Source of the DNA: Osmia lignaria lignaria
Taxonomy: Eukaryota > Arthropoda > Insecta > Hymenoptera > Megachilidae
Assembly (NCBI RefSeq): GCF_051020975.1
Contig: NC_135034.1
Coordinates: forward strand, 2,108,001 to 2,172,000
Direction of reading: 5' to 3'
DNA: 64,000 nt
Positions within the stretch are counted from its first letter, which is position 1. Every line of letters starts with the position of its first letter. The notes below the pieces were generated by a model. It did not search any database, was not told the origin of the DNA, and saw only the letters and a list, made by a program, of their open reading frames with translations. Position numbers and translations under genes: made by a program. This document shows positions 54,101-64,000 of the stretch, in pieces.

Positions 54101-57100
54101 CAGATCAATGTAGATTTAATAACAATATCCTTATTACCATATCTACAGTAGATATAATGTCATATACAGATTCATTCCCACAGATCAATGTACATTTAAT
54201 AACAATATCATTATTACCATATCTACATTCGATATAATGTAATATACTGCTTCATTCCCACAGATCAATGTACATTTAATGCCAATATCATTAGTACCAT
54301 ATCTATATTATATATTTAATGTACAATTAATAACAGTATTATTATTATCATATCTACATTAGATATAACCTAATATATTGATTGCTACCCACAGATCAAT
54401 ATACATTTAATCACAATATCAATAGCACTATATCTACATTGGATATAACGTATTATACTGATTCATTCCCACAGATCAATGTACATTTAATACCAATATC
54501 ATTAGTACTATATCTACATTAGATATGGAATGTACATTTGACAACAAAATCATTATTACCATATCTGCATTCGATATAATGTAATATACTGCTTCACTCC
54601 CACAGATCAATGTACATTTAGAAACAATATCATTATTACCATATCTACATCAGATATAATGTAATATACTGCTTCATTCACACAGATCAATGTACATTTA
54701 ACAACAATATCATTATTACCATATCTACATTAGATATAATGTAATATACGGATTCGTTCCCACAGATCAATGTACATTTAATTACAATATCATTGGTACT
54801 ATATCTACATTAGATATGTAATGTACATTTAACAACAAAATCATTATTACCATATCTACATTCGATATAATGTAACATACTGATTCATTCCCACAGATCA
54901 ATGTAGATTTAATAACAATATCATTATTACCATATCTACAGTAGATATAATGTCATATACAGATTCATTCCCACAGATCAATGTACATTTAATATCAATA
55001 TCATTATTACCATATCTACATTAGATATTATGTAATATACTGATTCCTTCCCACAGATCAATGTACATTTAATAACAATATCATTAGTACTATATCTAGA
55101 TTCGATATAATGTAATACACTGATTCATTCCCACAGATCAATGTACATTTAATAACAATATCATTATTACTGTTCCTACAGTAGGTATAATGTAATATAC
55201 GGATTCGTTCCCACAGATCAATGTACATTTAATAACAATATCATTGGTACTATATCTACATTCGATATAATGTAATATACTGATTCATTCCCACAGATCA
55301 ATGTACATTTAATACCAATATCATTACTACTATATCAACATTAGATATGTAATGTACATTTATCAACAAAATCATTATTAGCATATCTACATTCGATATA
55401 ATGTAAGATTCTGCTTCATTCCCACAGATCAATGTACAATTAATAACTGCATTATTACTATCATATCTACATTAGATATAACGTAATATATTGGTTACTA
55501 CCCACAGATCAATATACATTTAATCACAATATCAATAGCACTATATCTACATTGGATATAACGTAGTATACTGATTCATTCCCACAGATCAGTGTACATT
55601 TAATACCAATATCATCAGTACTATATCTACATTAGATATGTAATGTACATTTAACAACAAAATCATTATTACCATATCTAAATTCGATATAATGTAATAT
55701 TCTGCTTCATTCCCACAGATCAATGTAGATTTAATAACAATATCATTATTACCATATCTACAGTAGATATAATGTCATATACAGATTCATTCCCACCGAT
55801 CAATGTACATTAAATAACAATATCATTATTACCATATCTACATTAGATATTATGTAATATACTGATTCCTTCCCACAGATCAATGTACATTTAATAACAC
55901 TATCATTAGTACTATATCTAGATTCGATATAATATAATATACTGATTCATTCCCACAGATCAATGTACATTTAATGCCATTATCATTAGTACCATATCTA
56001 TATTAGATATTTAATGTACAATTAATAACAGTATTATTATTATCATATCTACATTAGATATAACGTAATATATTGATTGCTACCCACAGATCAATATACA
56101 TTTAATCACAATATCAATAGCACTATATCTACATTGTATATAACTTAATATACTGATTCATTCCCACAGATCAATGTACATTTAATACCAATATCATTAG
56201 TACTATATCTACATTAGATATGTAATGTACATTTAACAACAAAATCATTATTACCATATCTGCATTCGATATAATGTAATATACTGCTTCATTCCCACAG
56301 ATCAATGTACATTTAAAAACAATATCATTATTACCATATCTACATTAGATATAATGTCATATACAGATTCATTCCCAGAGATCAATGTACATTTAATAAC
56401 AATATCATTATTACCATATCTACATTAGAAATTATGTAATATACTGATTCCTTCCCACAGATCAATGTACATTTAATAACAGTATCATTAGTACTATATC
56501 TAGATTCGATATAATGTAATAAATTGATTCATTCCCACAGATCAATGTACATTTAATAACAATATCATTATTACTATATCTTCAATAGATATAATGTAAT
56601 ATACTGATTCATTCCCACAGACCAATGTACATTTAATAACAATATCATTATTACTATTCGTACAGTAGATATAATGTAATATACGGATTCGGTCCCACAG
56701 ATCAGTGTACATTTAATAACAATGTCATTGGTACTATATCTACATTCGATATAATGTAATATACTGATTTATTCCCACAGATCAATGTACATTTAGTACC
56801 AATATCATTACTACTATATCTACATTAGATATGTAATGTACATTTAACAACAAAATCATTATTAGTATATCTACATTCGATATAATGTAATATACTGATT
56901 CCTTCGCACAGATCAATGTACATTTAATAACAATATCATTAGCACTATATCCACATGACATATAATGTAATATATATGCTTCATTCACACAGATCAATGT
57001 ACATTTAAAAACAATATCATTATTACCATATCTACATTAGATATAATGTAATATACTGATTACTTCCCACAGATCAATGCAGATTTAATAACAATATCAT

Positions 57101-60100
57101 TATTACTATATCTACAGTATATATAATGTCATATACAGATTCATTCTCACAGATCAATGTACATTTAATAACAATATCATTAGTACTATATCTACATTAG
57201 ATATGTAATGTTCATTTAATAACAATATCATTATTACCATATCTACATTAGATATAATGTAATATACTGATTCCTTCCCACAGATCAATGTACATTTAAT
57301 AAGAATATCATTGGTACTATATCAACATTCGATATAGTGTAATATATTGATTCATTCCCACAGATCAATGTACATTTAATAGCAATATCATTTGTACTAT
57401 ATCAACATTTTATATAATGTAATATACTGATTCCTTCCCACAGATCAATGTACATTTAATAACAACATCATTATTACTATATCTACATTAGATATAATGT
57501 TATACACAGATACATTCCAACAGACCAATGTACCTACACTTAATACCCATGTCATTATTACGATACCTACATAAGATATAATGTAATATACTGATTGCTA
57601 CCCACCGATGAATGTACATTTAACAACAAGATCATTATTACCATATCTACATTAGATATAATGTAATATACTGATTCCTTCCCACAGATCAATGTACATT
57701 TGATAACAATATCATTAGTACTATATCTATATTCGATATAATGCAATATACTGATTCATTCCCATAGATCAATGTACACATAATACCAATGCCATTAGTA
57801 CTATATCTACATTAGATATGTAATGTACAATTAATAACAATATTTTTATTACCATACATACATTAGATATAATGTAATATACTGATTCCTTCCCACAGAT
57901 CAATGTACACTTAATAACAATATCATTATTACTATATCTACAGTAGATATAATGTCATATACAGATTCATTCCCACAGATCAATGTACATTTAATAACAA
58001 TATCATTAGTACTATACCCACATTAGATATGTAATGTACATTTACAAACAATATCATTATTACCATATCTACATTCGATATAATGTAATATACTGATTCA
58101 TTCCCACAGATCAATGTACCTACATTTAATACCCATGTCATTATTACGATACCTACATTAGATATAATGTAATATACTGGTTTCTACCCACAGATGAATG
58201 TACATTTAATAACAATATTATTATTACCACATCTACATTAGATAGAATGTAATATACTGATTCATTCCCACAGATCAATGTACATATAATAACAATATCA
58301 TTTGTACTATATCAAAATGAGATGTAATGTTATATACAGATACATTCCAACAGGTCAATGTACGTACATTTAATACCCACGTCATTATTACGATACTTAC
58401 GTGAGATATAATGTAATATACTGTATGCTAATAACAGATGAATGTACATTTAATAACAATATCATTATTACTATATCTACATTCGATATAATGTAATATA
58501 CTGATTCATTCCCACAGATCAATGTACATATAATACAAATATCATTAGTACTATTTCTACATTAGGCATGTAATGTACAATTAATAACAATATTATTATT
58601 ACCATATCCACGTTTGATATAACATAATATACTGATTACTACCCACAGATCAATGTACACATAATACCACTGCCATTAGTACTATATCTACATTAGATAT
58701 GTAATGTACAATTAATAACAATATTTTTATTACCATATATACATTAGATATAATGTAATATACTGATTCCTTCCCACAGATCAATGTACACTTAATAACA
58801 ATATCATTATTACTATATCTACAGTAGATATAATGTCATATACAGATTCATTCCCACAGATCAATGTACATTTAATAACAATATCATTGTTACTATTCGT
58901 ACAGTAGATATAATGTAGTATACGGATTCGGTCCCACAGATCAATGTACATTTAATAACAATATCATTGGTACTACATCTACATTCGATATAATGTAATA
59001 TACTGATTCATTCCCACAGATCAAGGTACATTTAATACCAATATCATTACTACTATATCAACATTAGATATGTAATGTACATTTATCAACAAAATCATTA
59101 TTAGCATATCTACATTCGATATAATGTAATATTCTGCTTCATTCCCACAGATCAATGTACAATTAATAACAGCATTATTATTATCATATTTACATTAGAT
59201 ATAACGTAATATATTGGTTACTACCCACAGATCAATATACATTTAATCACAATATCAATAGCACTATATCTACATTGGATATAACGTAATATACTGATTC
59301 ATTCCCACAGATCAATGTACATTTAATACCAATATCATCAGTACTATATCTACATTAGATATGTAATGTACATTTAACAACAAAATCATTATTACCATAT
59401 CTAAATTCGATATAATGTAATATTCTGCTTCATTCCCACAGATCAATGTAGATTTAATAACAATATCATTATTACCATATCTACAGTAGATATAATGTCA
59501 TATACAGATTCATTCCCACCGATCAATGTACATTAAATAACAATATCATTATTACCATATCTACATTAGATATTATGTAATATACTGATTCCTTCCCACA
59601 GATCAATGTACATTTAATAACAATATCATTAGTACTATATCTAGATTCGATATAATGTAATATACTGATTCATTCCCACAGATCAATGTACATTTAATGC
59701 CATTATCATTAGTACCATATCTATATTAGATATTTAATGTACAATTAATAACAGTATTATTATTATCATATCTACATTAGATATAATGTAATATACTGAT
59801 TCATTCCCACAGATCAAGGTACATTTAATGACAATATCATTAGTACCATATCTATATTAGATATTTAATGTACAATTGATAACAGTATTATTGCTACCAT
59901 ATCTACATTAGACATAATGTAATATACGGATTCGTTCCCACAGATCAATGTACATTTAATGACAATATCATTAGCACTATATCTACATGACATATAATGT
60001 AATATACTGCTTCATTCACACAGATCAGTGTACATTTAAAAACAATATCATTATTACCATATCTACATTAGATATAATGTAATATTCTGCTTCATTCCCA
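54101..60100. repeat. Higher-order repeat, unit 2 (6,000 bp)
   Basis: Second tandem copy. Offsets to unit 1 are 7,190 bp before 54,875 and 6,740 bp after it, showing a clean 450-bp deletion at about 54,875. The 740-bp segment of unit 1 is also missing here, at about 59,815. The identical 71-codon open frame on the minus strand at 50042, 56782 and 63232 simply marks equivalent points of the three units. Confidence 0.88.
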
Positions 60101-63100
60101 CAGATCAATGTAGATTTAATAACAATATCCTTATTACCATATCTACAGTAGATATAATGTCATATACAGATTCATTCCCACAGATCAATGTACATTTAAT
60201 AACAATATCATTATTACCATATCTACATTCGATATAATGTAATATACTGCTTCATTCCCACAGATCAATGTACATTTAATGCCAATATCATTAGTACCAT
60301 ATCTATATTATATATTTAATGTACAATTAATAACAGTATTATTATTATCATATCTACATTAGATATAACCTAATATATTGATTGCTACCCACAGATCAAT
60401 ATACATTTAATCACAATATCAATAGCACTATATCTACATTGGATATAACGTATTATACTGATTCATTCCCACAGATCAATGTACATTTAATACCAATATC
60501 ATTAGTACTATATCTACATTAGATATGGAATGTACATTTGACAACAAAATCATTATTACCATATCTGCATTCGATATAATGTAATATACTGCTTCACTCC
60601 CACAGATCAATGTACATTTAGAAACAATATCATTATTACCATATCTACATCAGATATAATGTAATATACTGCTTCATTCACACAGATCAATGTACATTTA
60701 ACAACAATATCATTATTACCATATCTACATTAGATATAATGTAATATACGGATTCGTTCCCACAGATCAATGTACATTTAATTACAATATCATTGGTACT
60801 ATATCTACATTAGATATGTAATGTACATTTAACAACAAAATCATTATTACCATATCTACATTCGATATAATGTAATATTCTGCTTCATTCCCACAGATCA
60901 ATGTAGATTTAATAACAATATCATTATTGCCATATCTACGTTAGATATAATGTCATATACAGATTCATTCCTACAGATCAATGTACATTTAATAACAATA
61001 TCATTATTACCATATCTACATTAGATATTATGTAATATACTGGTTCCTTCCCTCAGATCAATGTACATTTAATAACAATATCAGTATTACCATATCTACA
61101 TAGATATAATGTAATATACTGCTTCATTCCCACAGATCAATGTACATTTAGAAACAATATCATTATTACCATATCTACATTAGATATAATGTAATATACG
61201 GATTCGTTCCCACAGATCAATGTACATTTAATTACAATATCATTGGTACTATATCTACATTAGATATGTAATGTACATTTAACAACAAAATCATTATTAC
61301 CATATCTACATTCGATATAATGTAACATACTGATTCATTCCCACAGATCAATGTAGATTTAATAACAATATCATTATTACCATATCTACAGTAGATATAA
61401 TGTCATATACAGATTCATTCCCACAGATCAATGTACATTTAATATCAATATCATTATTACCATATCTACATTAGATATTATGTAATATACTGATTCCTTC
61501 CCACAGATCAATGTACATTTAATAACAATATCATTAGTACTATATCTAGATTCGATATAATGTAATACACTGATTCATTCCCACAGATCAATGTACATTT
61601 AATAACAATATCATTATTACTGTTCCTACAGTAGGTATAATGTAATATACGGATTCGTTTCCACAGATCAATGTACATTTAATAACAATATCATTGGTAC
61701 TATATCTACATTCGATATAATGTAATATACTGATTCATTCCCACAGATCAATGTACATTTAATACCAATATCATTACTACTATATCAACATTAGATATGT
61801 AATGTACATTTATCAACAAAATCATTATTAGCATATCTACATTCGATATAATGTAAGATTCTGCTTCATTCCCACAGATCAATGTACAATTAATAACTGC
61901 ATTATTACTATCATATCTACATTAGATATAACGTAATATATTGGTTACTACCCACAGATCAATATACATTTAATCACAATATCAATAGCACTATATCTAC
62001 ATTGGATATAACGTAGTATACTGATTCATTCCCACAGATCAGTGTACATTTAATACCAATATCATCAGTACTATATCTACATTAGATATGTAATGTACAT
62101 TTAACAACAAAATCATTATTACCATATCTAAATTCGATATAATGTAATATTCTGCTTCATTCCCACAGATCAATGTAGATTTAATAACAATATCATTATT
62201 ACCATATCTACAGTAGATATAATGTCATATACAGATTCATTCCCACCGATCAATGTACATTAAATAACAATATCATTATTACCATATCTACATTAGATAT
62301 TATGTAATATACTGATTCCTTCCCACAGATCAATGTACATTTAATAACACTATCATTAGTACTATATCTAGATTCGATATAATATAATATACTGATTCAT
62401 TCCCACAGATCAATGTACATTTAATGCCATTATCATTAGTACCATATCTATATTAGATATTTAATGTACAATTAATAACAGTATTATTATTATCATATCT
62501 ACATTAGATATAACGTAATATATTGATTGCTACCCACAGATCAATATACATTTAATCACAATATCAATAGCACTATATCTACATTGTATATAACTTAATA
62601 TACTGATTCATTCCCACAGATCAATGTACATTTAATACCAATATCATTAGTACTATATCTACATTAGATATGTAATGTACATTTAACAACAAAATCATTA
62701 TTACCATATCTGCATTCGATATAATGTAATATACTGCTTCATTCCCACAGATCAATGTACATTTAAAAACAATATCATTATTACCATATCTACATTAGAT
62801 ATAATGTCATATACAGATTCATTCCCAGAGATCAATGTACATTTAATAACAATATCATTATTACCATATCTACATTAGAAATTATGTAATATACTGATTC
62901 CTTCCCACAGATCAATGTACATTTAATAACAGTATCATTAGTACTATATCTAGATTCGATATAATGTAATAAATTGATTCATTCCCACAGATCAATGTAC
63001 ATTTAATAACAATATCATTATTACTATATCTTCAATAGATATAATGTAATATACTGATTCATTCCCACAGACCAATGTACATTTAATAACAATATCATTA

Positions 63101-64000
63101 TTACTATTCGTACAGTAGATATAATGTAATATACGGATTCGGTCCCACAGATCAGTGTACATTTAATAACAATGTCATTGGTACTATATCTACATTCGAT
63201 ATAATGTAATATACTGATTTATTCCCACAGATCAATGTACATTTAGTACCAATATCATTACTACTATATCTACATTAGATATGTAATGTACATTTAACAA
63301 CAAAATCATTATTAGTATATCTACATTCGATATAATGTAATATACTGATTCCTTCGCACAGATCAATGTACATTTAATAACAATATCATTAGCACTATAT
63401 CCACATGACATATAATGTAATATATATGCTTCATTCACACAGATCAATGTACATTTAAAAACAATATCATTATTACCATATCTACATTAGATATAATGTA
63501 ATATACTGATTACTTCCCACAGATCAATGCAGATTTAATAACAATATCATTATTACTATATCTACAGTATATATAATGTCATATACAGATTCATTCTCAC
63601 AGATCAATGTACATTTAATAACAATATCATTAGTACTATATCTACATTAGATATGTAATGTTCATTTAATAACAATATCATTATTACCATATCTACATTA
63701 GATATAATGTAATATACTGATTCCTTCCCACAGATCAATGTACATTTAATAAGAATATCATTGGTACTATATCAACATTCGATATAGTGTAATATATTGA
63801 TTCATTCCCACAGATCAATGTACATTTAATAGCAATATCATTTGTACTATATCAACATTTTATATAATGTAATATACTGATTCCTTCCCACAGATCAATG
63901 TACATTTAATAACAACATCATTATTACTATATCTACATTAGATATAATGTTATACACAGATACATTCCAACAGACCAATGTACCTACACTTAATACCCAT
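60101..64000. repeat. Higher-order repeat, unit 3 (cut by window edge)
   Basis: Third copy, matching unit 1 at a constant offset of 13,190 bp throughout the visible 3.9 kb. It includes the 450-bp segment (60876-61325) that unit 2 lacks. It is therefore more like unit 1 than its neighbour unit 2. Confidence 0.87.

Larger units (their letters stand above)
40151..64000. repeat. 80-bp AT-rich satellite array, block C
   Basis: Same satellite continuing after insertion 2 to the end of the window. The first few kilobases (40151-42650) belong to the subfamily seen at 26-29 kb, with units such as TACCTACATTTAATACC and GTATGCTAATAACAGATGA. The rest is built from recently copied multi-kilobase segments, culminating in a higher-order repeat from 46911 onward. 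The array runs off the right edge of the window. No gene is visible. Confidence 0.97.

Noticed and set aside
2267..63447. Many minus-strand open frames of 60-106 codons in the satellite, with recurring peptides such as LICGNESVYYIISNVD
   Set aside because: They follow satellite units through shifting frames (80 is not a multiple of 3) and start and stop wherever unit variants happen to allow. The identical 71-codon frames at 50042, 56782 and 63232 are simply the same point of the higher-order repeat.

Overview
The window is eukaryotic heterochromatin with no protein-coding gene that can be supported. About 58.4 kb of the 64 kb is one AT-rich tandem satellite with an 80-bp basic unit (cut so that it starts at the box ATCAATGTACATTT and ends in TTCCCACAG). 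It is mixed with 51-bp short units that create 131-bp dimers (51+80) and 211-bp trimers (51+80+80). This looks like a pericentromeric or centromeric array. The GC-richer, CpG-containing insertions and their retroelement-like features would fit an insect, possibly a hymenopteran, but no species-diagnostic sequence was recognised, so that assignment is weak. || Layout: satellite block A (1-16418), insertion 1 (16419-19209, 2,791 bp, + orientation), satellite block B (19210-37391), insertion 2 (37392-40150, 2,759 bp, - orientation), satellite block C (40151-64000). Block A holds trimer and dimer arrays, an older diverged island (about 1850-3237), a segment repeated at 2,435-bp spacing, and a 1,484-bp tandem duplication. 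Block B holds 1,353-, 1,855-, 638- and 3,660/3,769-bp duplications. Block C ends in a young higher-order repeat of 7,190 bp, 6,000 bp and a third copy cut off by the window edge, with two clean indels of 450 and 740 bp separating the copies. || The two insertions are diverged copies of one mobile-element family in opposite orientation. Both have perfect 8-bp inverted termini (TGTTACGT...ACGTAACA) and perfect 4-bp target-site duplications (ATTT and TTAC) made from satellite sequence, so each landed inside a pre-existing array. The TG...CA ends and 4-bp duplication fit a long solo LTR; a non-autonomous TIR element is the alternative. || The most interesting content lies inside these elements: a small structured module repeated six times in copy 1 and at least five times in copy 2. 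Each module is a long outer stem (P1) of unrelated sequence enclosing a conserved C-A-G junction, a small usually TTCG-capped hairpin (P2), a second hairpin (P3) and a TCA(T/G)G-like exit. The stems change with compensation both within and between copies, the signature of a selected three-way-junction RNA (or single-stranded DNA) structure. I do not recognise it as a known ribozyme or RNA family. The elements also share a 15-bp inverted repeat enclosing a conserved promoter-like block, conserved splice-donor-like sites, a hairpin that directly abuts a tRNA-Leu-like primer-binding sequence, and a perfect terminal hairpin of 12-13 bp. No evidence of a protein product was found. All open frames in the satellite are by-products of its periodicity.
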